DNA of 64,000 nt from contig NZ_JACHNE010000001.1 in assembly GCF_014205255.1 (NCBI RefSeq), forward strand, positions 8,370,001 through 8,434,000. The letters are read 5' to 3'. This stretch comes from Streptomyces caelestis (GTDB lineage: Bacteria > Actinomycetota > Actinomycetes > Streptomycetales > Streptomycetaceae). The notes under the pieces are model-generated. The model was not told where the DNA came from. It searched no databases and saw only the letters and a list, made by a program, of their open reading frames with translations. Both the position numbers and the translations under genes were made by a program. Shown in pieces: positions 33,773 to 42,696 of this stretch (within the stretch, counting starts at the first letter, position 1; every line of letters begins with the position of its first letter).

Positions 33773-34364
33773 CTGCTGCCTCCGCGAGTCCGGCGACGAG
33801 CAGCGCCGCCGACGTGGCACCCGGATCCTGGTGCCCGATGCTGCGCTCGCCCAGATAGCTCGCCCGGCCCTTGCGCGCCTGCAAGGGCGTCGTCGCCACG
33901 GCGCCCTCCTCGGCGGCGGTCCGGGCCGCCGCGAACGAGTCGCCCAGCGCGTCCACCGCGGGCACCAGCGCGTCGATCATGGTCTTGTCGCCCGGCGCGG
34001 CACCGCCCAGCGTCATGACCGCTTCCACCCCGGCCCGCAGCGCCTCGGCCAGCTGCTCCGCGCTGACCTCGGCGGCATCCCCGAGCGCCTTGCCGGTACG
34101 GCGCAGCAGCGTCCCGTACAGCGGGCCCGAGGCACCGCCGACCGTCGAGATCAGCTGGCGCCCGGCGAGCGTCAGGATCCCGCCGGGCGTGCCGGGAGCC
34201 TCCTTCTCCAGGGTCGCCGTCACGGCCGTGAAACCACGCTGGAGGTTGCTGCCGTGGTCGGCGTCCCCGATGGGGGAGTCGAGGGCGGTGAGCCGTTCCG
34301 CCTCACGGTTCACGGACGCGGCGGTCACCGTCATCCAACGGCGGAAGAAATCGGCGTCGAGCAC
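33765..34364 (-). CDS. dhaL: Dihydroxyacetone kinase nucleotide-binding subunit DhaL
   Basis: A 199-residue helical-barrel subunit holding ADP/ATP and two magnesium ions. The metal and nucleotide motif is SPIGDADHGSNLQRG (Asp34, Asp36, His37). ISTVGGASGPLYGTLL and APGDKTMIDALVPA follow, and RASYLGERSIGHQDPGATS closes the protein. It transfers phosphate to dihydroxyacetone bound covalently on DhaK. The next gene overlaps by eight bases; dhaK ends 49 bases upstream of its start. Confidence 0.95.
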   Translation of the reverse strand: MLDADFFRRWMTVTAASVNREAERLTALDSPIGDADHGSNLQRGFTAVTATLEKEAPGTPGGILTLAGRQLISTVGGASGPLYGTLLRRTGKALGDAAEVSAEQLAEALRAGVEAVMTLGGAAPGDKTMIDALVPAVDALGDSFAAARTAAEEGAVATTPLQARKGRASYLGERSIGHQDPGATSAALLVAGLAEAAGE

Positions 34365-34413
34365 TGGATCTCCTTGCCTGGTAGGTATGTGGTGATCCTC
34401 TACCCCTTCCGCG

Positions 34414-35406
34414 TCACACGCCCCAGCGCAGACCGGGCGTCTTCACCGGCGCGTCCCACAGCCGCAGCAGCTCCTCGTCGACCTGGCACAGGGTGACGGA
34501 GGCGCCCGCCATGTCCAGGGAGGTGACGTAGTTGCCCACGAGGACGCGGGCGACGGGGACGCCGCGGGCGGCGAGCACCCGGTGCACCTCGGCGTTGAAG
34601 CCGTACAGTTCGAGCAGGGGCGTCGCCCCCATGCCGTTGACGAGGACCAGCACGGGATTGCGCGGCCTCAGGTCTTCCACCACCGCCTCGACGGCGACCT
34701 CGGCGATCTCGCCGGACGTCATCATCGCTCGCCGCTCCCGGCCGGGTTCGCCGTGGATGCCGATGCCCAACTCCAGTTCTCCGGGCGGCAGATCGAAGGT
34801 GGGGCTGCCCTTGGCCGGTGTGCTGCACGCGCTCAGCGCGACACCGAAACTGCGGGAGTTCTCGTTGACCTGCCGGGCGATGGCCTCGACCCGCTCCAGC
34901 GGCATGCCCTCGTCGGCGGCGGCGCCCGCGATCTTCTCCACGAACAGGGTCGCGCCGGTACCGCGCCGCCCCGCCGTGTAAAGGCTGTCGGTCACCGCCA
35001 CGTCATCGTTGACCAGCACCTTCGCGATCTGGATGCCCTCGTCCTCGGCCAGTTCGGCGGCCATGTCGAAGTTGAGCACGTCACCGGTGTAGTTCTTCAC
35101 GATGAAGAGCACCCCGGCCCCGCTGTCCACGGCGGCGGCCGCGCGCAGCATCTGGTCGGGCACCGGGGAGGTGAACACCTCGCCCGGACAGGCCGCCGAC
35201 AGCATGCCGGGCCCCACGAACCCCCCGTGCAGCGGCTCGTGCCCCGAGCCACCGCCCGAGACCAGCCCCACTTTCCCGGCCACGGGAGCGTCCCGCCGTA
35301 CGATCACCCGGTTCTCCACGTCCACGGTCAGATCCGGGTGGGCCGCCGCCAGACCACGCAGCGCGTCCGCGACCACGGTCTCCGGGACGTTGATCAGCAT
35401 CTTCAC
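34414..35406 (-). CDS. dhaK: Dihydroxyacetone kinase substrate-binding subunit DhaK
   Basis: A 330-residue subunit that binds dihydroxyacetone as a hemiaminal on a histidine. His218 in LGIGIHGEPGRE is in the same position as in the E. coli enzyme, and GGGSGHEPLHGGF at 51-63 and FIVKNYTGDVLNFD are also present. GTG 35406 is chosen because AGGAGG lies five bases upstream; ATG two codons later is possible. The operon turns dihydroxyacetone, from glycerol or from C3 detoxification, into dihydroxyacetone phosphate at the expense of PEP. Confidence 0.95.
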   Translation of the reverse strand: MKMLINVPETVVADALRGLAAAHPDLTVDVENRVIVRRDAPVAGKVGLVSGGGSGHEPLHGGFVGPGMLSAACPGEVFTSPVPDQMLRAAAAVDSGAGVLFIVKNYTGDVLNFDMAAELAEDEGIQIAKVLVNDDVAVTDSLYTAGRRGTGATLFVEKIAGAAADEGMPLERVEAIARQVNENSRSFGVALSACSTPAKGSPTFDLPPGELELGIGIHGEPGRERRAMMTSGEIAEVAVEAVVEDLRPRNPVLVLVNGMGATPLLELYGFNAEVHRVLAARGVPVARVLVGNYVTSLDMAGASVTLCQVDEELLRLWDAPVKTPGLRWGV

Positions 35407-35709
35407 GGGTACCTCCTGGTGAGACTGGAACGTGCGCCTCTGGCCTTCATCCTCGCAGGCTGCCTCAGGCTTGACCAGTTGTCGATCTTGGCGTTTCACG
35501 GCCGTCGACAGCGGGTCGCGGCGGACTGATGCCGACTCGACGCCGACTTGATGACGGGCCGTCACGTGCGGGCGGTGGTCACCTGCAGGAAGAGGCCCTG
35601 AGGTTCTTCAGGGGCCCTCGCGATGTCTCCGGGGTAGTGATCTCCTTAATATGGGTAAAAGCCACGCAAAAGGCACTTAGGCGCCCGTAATGACCAGAAG
35701 GTGCACGTC
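35407..35709. promoter_or_regulatory. Divergent intergenic region between dhaK and the NfeD gene
   Basis: About 300 bases without a gene. A hairpin is possible at 35594-35616 (GGCCCTGA with TCAGGGGCC, one bulge). The last 70 bases are unusually AT-rich (TCCTTAATATGGGTAAAAGC), and hold two GGGTA-type boxes at 35629-35633 and 35649-35653. These resemble the -10 of SigB-class stress promoters, but without an assigned -35. They probably drive the nfeD-SPFH pair. Confidence 0.4.
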
Positions 35710-36141
35710 ATGGATCCATGGCTGATCTGGTTGATCATCGCAGCCGTATTGGCGGTGGCGGAGATCCTCACCCTGACCGCTGCGCTCGGGATGCTGAGTG
35801 CGGCCGCGTTGGTCACGGCGGGTTCCGCCGCGGTCGGACTGCCACTGCCTTTCCAGTTCCTGGTCTTCACCGCCGTCGCTACCGTCACCTTGCTGTTCGT
35901 GCGCCCCGTCGCGCTGCGCCACATGCTCCCTTCCCAGACGGCACGGTTCGGCGTGGACGCCCTGGTCGGCAAGGGCGCCTATGTCGTCTCGGAAGTGACG
36001 GGCATGGGCGGCAGGGTCCGTATCGACGGTGAGGAGTGGACGGCCCGCGCCTTCGACGAGACGCTGGTGATTCCTGCTGGAAAGACCGTCGACGTCATAG
36101 AGATCAGCGGCGCCACCGCGATCGTCTACCCACGGGACTGA
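35710..36141 (+). CDS. NfeD-like membrane protein
   Basis: A 143-residue short NfeD protein: two or three membrane helices in the first 75 residues (WLIWLIIAAVLAVAEILTL, then FQFLVFTAVATVTLLFV) and a C-terminal OB-fold domain (about 85-143: GKGAYVVSEVTGMGGRVRID, EWTARAFDETLVIPAGKTV). Such proteins pair with SPFH proteins of the stomatin/flotillin type in membrane microdomains, and the next gene encodes one, six bases downstream. AGAAGG precedes the ATG. Confidence 0.9.
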   Translation: MDPWLIWLIIAAVLAVAEILTLTAALGMLSAAALVTAGSAAVGLPLPFQFLVFTAVATVTLLFVRPVALRHMLPSQTARFGVDALVGKGAYVVSEVTGMGGRVRIDGEEWTARAFDETLVIPAGKTVDVIEISGATAIVYPRD

Positions 36142-36146
36142 GAACC

Positions 36147-37184
36147 ATGGAAACCTCGGCGTTCCTGATTGTCGGCCTGATCCTCGCGCTGTTCGCGGTT
36201 TTCACCGTGGTGCGGGCGGTCCGTATCGTTCCCCAGGCCCGGGCCCGTAACGTCGAGCGGCTCGGCCGCTACCACCGGACCCTGAACCCCGGCCTCAATC
36301 TCGTCATCCCGTACATCGACCGGGTCCATCCGGTGATCGACCTACGGGAACAGGTCGTCTCCTTCAAGCCGCAGCCGGTCATCACCGAGGACAATCTGGT
36401 CGTCGAGATCGACACCGTCCTTTATTTCCAGGTCACCGATCCGCGAGCGGCTTTCTACGAGATCGCGAGCTTTCTCCAGGCGGTCGAGCAGTTGACGGTC
36501 ACCACGCTGCGCAATGTCGTGGGATCCATGGACCTGGAGAAGACCCTCACCTCGCGCGACACGATCAACAGCCAGCTCCGTGGCGTCCTGGACGAGGCCA
36601 CCGGCAAGTGGGGGCTCAGGGTCAACCGCGTGGAGATCAAGGCCATCGACCCCCCGCAGTCCATCAAGGACGCGATGCAGAAGCAGATGCGAGCCGAGCG
36701 GGACAAGCGAGCCGCGATCCTCGGGGCCGAAGGGCAGCGCCAGTCACAGATACTCACCGCCGAAGGCGACAAGCAGGCCGCCGTCCTGCGCGCGGAGGGC
36801 AACCGTACCGCCGCGATCCTCCAGGCCGAGGGCCAGTCCCGGGCCATCGACGAGGTGTTCCAGGCCGTGCACCGCAACGACCCCGACCCCAAGCTGCTCG
36901 CCTGGCAGTACCTCCAGACGCTGCCCCAGCTGGCGCAGGGCTCGGGCAGCACCTTCTGGGTGATCCCCAGTGAGGTCACCTCCGCACTCCAGGGTGTGTC
37001 CCGCGCCTTCAGCGAGGCACTGCCCCCGTCACCGGCCACGCGCGAGAAACCCACGGACGACATGGCTGCCCAGGCCGCCGACGACACGGCGCAGGCGGCA
37101 CAAGCCGCCGCCGCGGCCCTCGCGGACGCGGCCAAGGCCGATCGCGCCGCCCCCGGACCTCTCCCGTCCCGGCCCCCTGGCTGA
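36147..37184 (+). CDS. SPFH/band 7 (stomatin-like) membrane protein
   Basis: A 345-residue protein with one N-terminal membrane helix (FLIVGLILALFAVFTVV), a band 7 domain (about 25-190: RLGRYHRTLNPGLNLVIPYI, VIDLREQVVSFKPQPVIT, VDTVLYFQVTD-like strand), an Ala/Glu-rich coiled coil (RAERDKRAAILGAEGQRQSQ) and an Ala/Pro-rich tail. It matches the YbbK/QmcA-type stomatins that assemble into membrane cages or scaffolds. Six bases separate it from the NfeD gene, so the pair is one unit. The tail after about residue 300 is low complexity. Confidence 0.92.
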   Translation: METSAFLIVGLILALFAVFTVVRAVRIVPQARARNVERLGRYHRTLNPGLNLVIPYIDRVHPVIDLREQVVSFKPQPVITEDNLVVEIDTVLYFQVTDPRAAFYEIASFLQAVEQLTVTTLRNVVGSMDLEKTLTSRDTINSQLRGVLDEATGKWGLRVNRVEIKAIDPPQSIKDAMQKQMRAERDKRAAILGAEGQRQSQILTAEGDKQAAVLRAEGNRTAAILQAEGQSRAIDEVFQAVHRNDPDPKLLAWQYLQTLPQLAQGSGSTFWVIPSEVTSALQGVSRAFSEALPPSPATREKPTDDMAAQAADDTAQAAQAAAAALADAAKADRAAPGPLPSRPPG

Positions 37185-37204
37185 CAGCGGTCGGGGTCAG
37201 GGAG

Positions 37205-38299
37205 TCACGACATGCTGCTCTCCGCACCGATCATGTCGGTGACGGCCCGTATGCCGCCTTCGGCGAGGGCGGCGCGCTGCCTGTCCGCTCCGGTCCCGTT
37301 CTGCAGAAGCCGGTGGACCAGGGCCGTCACCTGCCGGGTCGCGCCGGACGCGTCGAGCGCCGGAGCGACGTGCCGCAGGAGCTGGTACAGCACGTCTCCG
37401 GCCCGGCGCGGCCGGCCGCTCGGGCAGATCAAGGTGTCGCTCAGACCGTGCCGGGCGGCATGCCACAGGGCGACCTGGAGAAGCTCAGGCGCGCAGTCGG
37501 GCACCGGTGCCCCGGCGGCCGTTTCCGTGAGGGCGGTGTCCACGAGAGCGTGAGTCATGCCCGCGAGCATGACCGCGTCGTCAGCGCGCAGTTGAACGTC
37601 CAGGCACCGCACCTCGACGGTGGGGTACCGGGCCGACAGACGGGCCTGCCAGTACAACTGCCCGCTGTCCGAGATCACACCGGTCTCCAGCAGTTGCGTC
37701 ACCCGCCGGTCGTAGTCGGCCACGTCACGGAAGAACGGCGGCGCGCCGCTGACCGGCCAGCGGCCGAAGATCACGGTGCGCCAGCTGGCGAAGCCGGTGT
37801 CGTGACCGTCCCAGAGCGGAGAGTTCGCCGACATGGCCGTCAGCGTCGGCAGCCAGACCCGGAGCCGGTTCAGGACCTGTACGCCCGTCTCCCGGCTGGG
37901 CACGGCCACGTGCACGTGCATGCCGTTGACCAGCTGCTCCGCCACCAGCTGGGGCGCCTGCGTGAGCATGGCCCGGTAACGGGCCTGGTCGGTGACGGCC
38001 ACCGGGTGACGATGGCGCAGCGGGGGCGTCCCGCAGGCCGCGATCCGGCAGCCGTGCGTTTCCGCCGCCGCCCCGATGGCGTGCCGCAGCCGCAGCAGAT
38101 GTCCCCCTGCCTCCTCCAGCGTGCCGCACACCGGCGTGGCCACCTCGACCTGCGCCTGCAGCAGCTCGCACTGCACCTCCTGGTCGGCCACGAGATGCGC
38201 CAGACCCGCCGACGCACGCACCTTGTCGGCCAGGGGTACCGGCAGCCCGGTAACCGGGTCGAGGAGCAGGTACTCCTCTTCCACACCGATCGTCGTCAT
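37205..38299 (-). CDS. YbdK-type carboxylate-amine ligase (GCS2 family)
   Basis: A 364-residue ATP-dependent ligase of the glutamate-cysteine ligase type 2 family. The N-terminal TIGVEEEYLLLDPVTGLPVP is the family opening with the metal-binding Glu residues. Also visible are QCELLQAQVEVATPVC, NGMHVHVAVPSRETGV, MSANSPLWDGHDTGFASWRT and RYPTVEVRCLDVQL. It joins a carboxylate and an amine with ATP; in YbdK glutamyl-cysteine ligase activity is weak, so the true product is uncertain. It converges on the SPFH gene with a 20-base gap. About 220 bases separate its start from the divergent SDR gene. Confidence 0.9.
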   Translation of the reverse strand: MTTIGVEEEYLLLDPVTGLPVPLADKVRASAGLAHLVADQEVQCELLQAQVEVATPVCGTLEEAGGHLLRLRHAIGAAAETHGCRIAACGTPPLRHRHPVAVTDQARYRAMLTQAPQLVAEQLVNGMHVHVAVPSRETGVQVLNRLRVWLPTLTAMSANSPLWDGHDTGFASWRTVIFGRWPVSGAPPFFRDVADYDRRVTQLLETGVISDSGQLYWQARLSARYPTVEVRCLDVQLRADDAVMLAGMTHALVDTALTETAAGAPVPDCAPELLQVALWHAARHGLSDTLICPSGRPRRAGDVLYQLLRHVAPALDASGATRQVTALVHRLLQNGTGADRQRAALAEGGIRAVTDMIGAESSMS

Positions 38300-38522
38300 C
38301 GGTCACCCTCTGTTCTGCCCCGTCACCGGGGCCGGATCGCGCGGCGCCGGCCGGACGCTGTCGTCCGGCCGCTCACGCGTGCCCCGAGTGCCGCGGCCAC
38401 GGCAGGACAAACCATGGCAAAAAGCGATTATGCGGCGACTCGGAGATGCCGGGTACTCGTTTCGTTCGGCGGCGGAGGCGGGCAGGAGGCGCCCGGCTCG
38501 GGCAGACGTGAGGAGGTACGGG

Positions 38523-39512
38523 ATGGGACTGCGCAATCACGTGGTGGTGGTGACCGGAGCGTCCAGCGGGATCGGACGGGCCACGGCCGAGGCGTTCGCG
38601 CGCAAGGGCTGCGCCGTGGTGCTGGCCGCGCGACGCGAGGAGGCGCTGGAGGCGACGGCCCACGCGTGCGCGAAGCACCGCGGGGCACGGACACTGGTCG
38701 TGCCGACCGACACGACGGACGTCCAGGCGGTCGAGGACCTGGCGCGGCGTGCCGTGGAGGGGTTCGGCCGGATCGACGTCTGGGTCAACAACGCGGCCGT
38801 CAACGCCTTCGGCCGTTTCGAGGACGTGCCGCTGGAGGACTTCCGCAGGGTCCTGGACGTCAATGTCATGGGCTACGTGCACGGGGCCCGGGCGGCTTTG
38901 AAGGTGATGCGGGAGCAGGGCACGGGGACGTTGATCAACATCGCGTCCATCGTGGGTGCGGTGGCGCAGCCGTACAGCCACCCGTACGGCATGTCCAAGC
39001 ACGCCGTACGCGGGCTCGGCTCCAGCCTTCGGCAACAGCTCCGGGTGGAGGGTGTGAAGGGCATCGAGGTGTGCACGGTGCTGCCCGCGACCATCGACAC
39101 GCCGCACTTCCAGCAGGCGGCCAACTACACGGGGCGCAAGGTGGTGGCCATGCCGCCCGTCTACAGTCCCGAGCGGGTCGCCCGGACAGTCGTGCGACTC
39201 GCCCGCCGGCCGCGTCGGGAAGTCGTGGTCGGCCCCGCGGGCCGCGCTCTGGTGCGCCAGTCCCGGATGGCACCCGGACTCGCGGAGCGGGCCATGGCAC
39301 GGCAGACGGACAAGACCCATCTGTTCCACGACGAGCAGGCTCCGGCCACGCACGGAGCGCTGCACGTACCGGCCGAGGGTGAGGGGTCGGTGCACGGCGG
39401 CTGGGGCGGGCGGCGGCGCACCGCGCTGCGCAGGACGGCCGTCGCCGCCGCACTGGCGGGAGCGGCCGTGGCCGCCGGGCGGCGGATGCATCACGGCCCG
39501 GCGGGCGCCTGA
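38523..39512 (+). CDS. Short-chain dehydrogenase with a C-terminal hydrophobic tail
   Basis: A 329-residue SDR. The Rossmann motif is TGASSGIG at 11-18, NNAAVNAFG contains the NNAG-type motif, the catalytic Ser is in NIASIVGAV and Tyr155/Lys159 are in YGMSK. After the usual 250 residues it has an extension with a Lys/Arg-rich region and a short hydrophobic segment near 305-320 (TAVAAALAGAAVAAG), perhaps a membrane anchor. AGGAGG lies six bases before the ATG. A GGGTAC box at 38450 resembles a SigB-type -10. It ends in a very strong terminator before the convergent P450 gene. Confidence 0.9.
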   Translation: MGLRNHVVVVTGASSGIGRATAEAFARKGCAVVLAARREEALEATAHACAKHRGARTLVVPTDTTDVQAVEDLARRAVEGFGRIDVWVNNAAVNAFGRFEDVPLEDFRRVLDVNVMGYVHGARAALKVMREQGTGTLINIASIVGAVAQPYSHPYGMSKHAVRGLGSSLRQQLRVEGVKGIEVCTVLPATIDTPHFQQAANYTGRKVVAMPPVYSPERVARTVVRLARRPRREVVVGPAGRALVRQSRMAPGLAERAMARQTDKTHLFHDEQAPATHGALHVPAEGEGSVHGGWGGRRRTALRRTAVAAALAGAAVAAGRRMHHGPAGA

Positions 39513-39521
39513 CGGGCAGCG

Positions 39522-39566
39522 CGCGGCCACCGGGCACGGGTCACGTGCCCGTACCCGGTGGCCGCG
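39522..39566. terminator. Very strong bidirectional terminator
   Basis: CGCGGCCACCGGG pairs perfectly with CCCGGTGGCCGCG; inside, CGGG/CCCG extends the stem past a two-base internal loop around TCACGTG. It separates the convergent SDR and CYP152 genes. Confidence 0.88.
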
Positions 39567-39631
39567 TGGGGGTGCGCCCCGGGTCGCCCGTCCTCAGCCG
39601 ACTTCCCGTCCCGGGCGGGCCCCGGTCGTCC

Positions 39632-40918
39632 TCATGACGACGTCCTCGCCATGCCGTCCGCCCGGGCCCCGTGTGCAGGTGCCGGAGCATGGACGTTCTC
39701 GATGACGAACCCGCTGCGTACCCGTGCCGGAACGCGGGTCAGCGGGATGCGCAGGTCCTGTTCGGGCACGTCGTACTCCAGCCGGGCCAGCCGCGGCCCG
39801 ATGGCCCGCAGCAGGGCGACCGTGACGTCCTCGCCGGGGCAGCGGTGCCCGGCGGTGCGGTCGCCGCCGCCCTGGGGGATCAGCTCGTCGCGCGCGGGCG
39901 GCCGGTCGAGGAAGCGCTGCGGTTCGAAGGTGTACGGATCGTCCCAGAGGGCGGGGTCGTGGTTCTGCCCGTAGAGGTCGAGCAGGACCATCGTGCCGGC
40001 GGGAATCGGTTCTCCCCGCCACTCCAGATCGGCGACGGCCTGGCCGCCGACGAAGGGAGCGAAGGGGTAGAAGCGCCGCAGCTCGTGGGCGAACGCCACG
40101 GCGTAGGCGGAGTCGTCCTCGCCCAGGCGTTCCCGCAGGCCGGGCCGCAGGCGCAGCGCGTGACCGGTGTAGGCGACGAACCAGGACACCGCGACGGTCG
40201 GGCGGATCACATTGAGCAGTTCGACCGCGGCGGTGTGCGCGTCGAGGAGCCGGCCGTCGGCGTCCCGGTGCCGGGCCACCACGTCCAGTGCCGACTCGGG
40301 CCGCGCGGTGACGGACTCCGCCCGTACGTCCTCGACCAGACGTCCCAGCCACGCCTCGCTGCGGGCCCGGGCGCGGCGGGCCCGCCAGTGGCGCGGCCCC
40401 GGCGTGGCGAAACCGTCGACCATGGCGATCAGGTCCCGCGCGACCCCATCGGCGTCGTCCAGGGGGATTCCGACCCACCGGCACACGCCCCGGGTGAGCA
40501 CGCGGCTCGTTTCGTCGAAGAGCACGACCCGGCGGCCGGACCACGACTTCACAGCCTCGTCCCACACCGCGGTGACGTGGTCCACCAGCCCGGCGACCGC
40601 CTCGGCACCGGTGAGCAGGGAGAGGAACATCCCCTTGCGCACGCGGTGGTCCTGCCCGTCCAGGGTGTGCACGGCTCCGTGTCCGAACAGCGTGCTCAGC
40701 ACCGGGCCGGGCAACGCCGTCCGGCGCTCCACATGCCGCTCGTCGTAGAAGAACCGCACCGCCTCGGGGCCGTACAGAGCGACGGCGTGCTGTCCCATCA
40801 GCCGGGCGCGCACGAGCGGAGCGGTGGTGCGGCGCCTCCGGTCGGGCAGCCACGTGTACCCCTTGGTCAGGAGGGCGAGAGAGCTGTCGATGATCGGTGT
40901 ACGACGACTCTGGTTCAT
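39632..40918 (-). CDS. CYP152-type cytochrome P450 fatty-acid peroxygenase
   Basis: A 428-residue P450. The heme-binding loop PQGGGDRTAGHRCPGED (Cys360) and the long following LEYDVPEQDLRIPLTRVPAR match the CYP152 family (P450 BS-beta, SP-alpha, OleT). These use hydrogen peroxide directly to alpha/beta-hydroxylate or decarboxylate fatty acids. The active-site Arg-Pro pair that binds the fatty acid carboxylate is in NVIRPTVAVSW in place of the usual acid-alcohol pair of monooxygenases. No ferredoxin or reductase gene is adjacent, which fits peroxygenase chemistry. ATG 40918 starts MNQSRRTPIIDSSLALL, as in relatives. Confidence 0.9.
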   Translation of the reverse strand: MNQSRRTPIIDSSLALLTKGYTWLPDRRRRTTAPLVRARLMGQHAVALYGPEAVRFFYDERHVERRTALPGPVLSTLFGHGAVHTLDGQDHRVRKGMFLSLLTGAEAVAGLVDHVTAVWDEAVKSWSGRRVVLFDETSRVLTRGVCRWVGIPLDDADGVARDLIAMVDGFATPGPRHWRARRARARSEAWLGRLVEDVRAESVTARPESALDVVARHRDADGRLLDAHTAAVELLNVIRPTVAVSWFVAYTGHALRLRPGLRERLGEDDSAYAVAFAHELRRFYPFAPFVGGQAVADLEWRGEPIPAGTMVLLDLYGQNHDPALWDDPYTFEPQRFLDRPPARDELIPQGGGDRTAGHRCPGEDVTVALLRAIGPRLARLEYDVPEQDLRIPLTRVPARVRSGFVIENVHAPAPAHGARADGMARTSS

Positions 40919-41033
40919 GGCGCGGCGAGTGCCCGGCGGCCCCGGCGGGAAACGCCGGCGCTCGTCCGGCCGGTATCCCACGCCGGACGACGACGAGGAA
41001 CTGCCGCTCTGCCCCGCTACGGCTGTGCGGCGA

Positions 41034-41342
41034 TCACGGCCGTGGGTTCGTGCGCTGCCACCGGGGACGTGCGTCCTGACCACGGCGCCCGGCGACCGAG
41101 GCACAGCGCGGGCACTGGCGCCGTACCCGGTCCGCCGCACCGCCGGACTCCGGGAAGGTGTCCGGCCAGGTCACGTGCGGGAAGCGGACCAGCCGGGAGC
41201 GGCTGAGGGACAGTCCGCAGACGGTCTGGTTCAGCCCCGGCTCCCAGGCGTGCACCTCGCCGGACGGCAGGCGGCGCCGGCCCTCCTCCTCGTCGGTCCA
41301 CTGTCCGGACGCTGCGACGGCGTACTGCTTGACGCGAGCCAT
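41034..41342 (-). CDS. Small Cys-containing hypothetical protein
   Basis: A 102-residue soluble protein that opens KQYAVAASGQWTDEEEG, contains VHAWEPGLNQTVCGLSLSRS and VRRQCPRCASV; the CPRC and the earlier Cys could bind zinc. The tail after residue 85 is Arg-rich. No named family was recognised, though the layout recalls small Streptomyces proteins of stress islands. It lies 16 bases after the SRPBCC gene and is probably in the same operon. Confidence 0.65.
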   Translation of the reverse strand: MARVKQYAVAASGQWTDEEEGRRRLPSGEVHAWEPGLNQTVCGLSLSRSRLVRFPHVTWPDTFPESGGAADRVRRQCPRCASVAGRRGQDARPRWQRTNPRP

Positions 41343-41358
41343 GGCGTGGCATCCCGGA

Positions 41359-41772
41359 TCAGCCGGCCGCGTGGTCGACGCGCAGCCGCACCTGCTCCTC
41401 CAGGCGCTGAAGGCTGGTGTCCAGGGCGTCGCGGACCATCGTCTCGCCGGGGTCGTGGCGCTCGTCGAAGAACGACAGGTGCACCGTCACCTCACTGGCT
41501 CCGCCGCTGATGCCGGCGACCTGGAGCCAGCCCGCGTAGCTGCCCTGGTCGCGGGTGCCCCATTCGAGCCGCATCTGGTCGCGCCGGGCACGCAGCAGGG
41601 CGGAGGTGTCCTCGTCGGTGCGGTCCTCGTGCACGGTGACCGCGGGCAGCTCCTCGGCCTCGACATGCAGGGCCTCCGGCAGCCAGGTGTCCAACTGGCC
41701 GATGTTCGCGGCCTGGTCGAAGACCTGCTCGGGCTGTGCGGGCATCGTGCGGGAACGTTCGTACTCGGTCAT
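41359..41772 (-). CDS. SRPBCC (START/Bet v1-like) domain protein
   Basis: A 137-residue polyketide-cyclase/dehydrase-like protein that probably binds a hydrophobic ligand. The start MTEYERSRTMPAQPEQVFDQ with AANIGQLDTWLP following is the standard beginning of the SRPBCC fold, and the end ALDTSLQRLEEQVRLRV forms the long C-terminal helix. No enzyme role can be assigned. The 280 bases between its start and the divergent DUF1360 gene hold no convincing gene. Confidence 0.82.
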   Translation of the reverse strand: MTEYERSRTMPAQPEQVFDQAANIGQLDTWLPEALHVEAEELPAVTVHEDRTDEDTSALLRARRDQMRLEWGTRDQGSYAGWLQVAGISGGASEVTVHLSFFDERHDPGETMVRDALDTSLQRLEEQVRLRVDHAAG

Positions 41773-42052
41773 CGCGGCACCGGCCTCGCTTCGGGTTCGT
41801 TCAGCGCACCGCGTTCCCGGCCTGCCCGGCCGTAACCCTCCGGGCTCCGTTTGCCGTCGATGCTGGTGGGGACCCGGCCGAGCATGAACGCAACGCCACG
41901 CCGTCGGCCGGCGGGGGAGAACCGGGACCCGGGGCTGGACGACGTGCTGCCGGCCTCCGACGGCTGGAACCGCCACCAGGACGGGGGCAAGCATGAGAGG
42001 AACGACCGGGATCTCGTCGCGCAGGGGAGTGGAACACGACCAGGTGCCGCCC

Positions 42053-42616
42053 ATGAACACCTCAACAGTGACTGACAGCCGCCTCGCCCGGCGGCTGCAC
42101 AGGCTCCTCGACCGCACCCGGCGGAACTACGCGGCGGGGCACGACCGGCCGCTGGGCGGCTATCTCGCGGCCATGGCGGGCTTCGCGGCGTACACGGCGG
42201 CCTGGACCACGGCGGTACGGCGCCTCGGGCGCCCGCTGCCCGAGCGGCCCGAGCCGTGGGACGTCGCACTGACCTCGGTGGCCACGTTCCGGCTCAGCCG
42301 ACTGCTGAGCAAGGCATCGGTGACCAGCCCGCTGCGCGCCCCCTTCACGAGGTACGTCGGCCCGCAAGGCCCCGCCGAACTGCACGAGGAGGCGCGGCCC
42401 GAGCCCGGCAGGCACACCGCCGGCGAGCTCGCGACCTGCCCGTTCTGCATGAGCGTCTGGGTGGCCACGACCCTGACCGCCGGCCAGCTGCTCTGGCCCC
42501 GCCCGACCCGCACCGCCATGGGCACGCTCGCGGCCCTGGCCGGGGCGGACGCGCTGCAACTGGCGTACAGCGCGCTGGTGACAACGACGGAGAAGACGTC
42601 AGACGAACAGATGTGA
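42053..42616 (+). CDS. DUF1360 family membrane protein
   Basis: A 187-residue protein with membrane helices near 38-58 (YLAAMAGFAAYTAAWTTAV) and in the last 60 residues. The DUF1360 signature is visible: WDVALTSVATFRLSRLLSKA in the middle and GELATCPFCMSVWVAT near 124-139, with two Cys in the CPFC motif. The family occurs in spore-formers and actinobacteria without known function. The ATG (MNTSTVTDS) follows GGTGCCGCC, a weak ribosome site. Confidence 0.85.
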   Translation: MNTSTVTDSRLARRLHRLLDRTRRNYAAGHDRPLGGYLAAMAGFAAYTAAWTTAVRRLGRPLPERPEPWDVALTSVATFRLSRLLSKASVTSPLRAPFTRYVGPQGPAELHEEARPEPGRHTAGELATCPFCMSVWVATTLTAGQLLWPRPTRTAMGTLAALAGADALQLAYSALVTTTEKTSDEQM

Positions 42617-42696
42617 CGGCGTGAGCCGACACGACCGGCCAGTCCGGGTGCAGTGGGACTGGCCGGTCCTGCTGTGACTGGCCGGTCCCGCTGTGC

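Noticed and set aside
41851..42075. Small plus-strand frame before the DUF1360 gene
   Set aside because: Low complexity, no ribosome site, overlaps the DUF1360 start in another frame.
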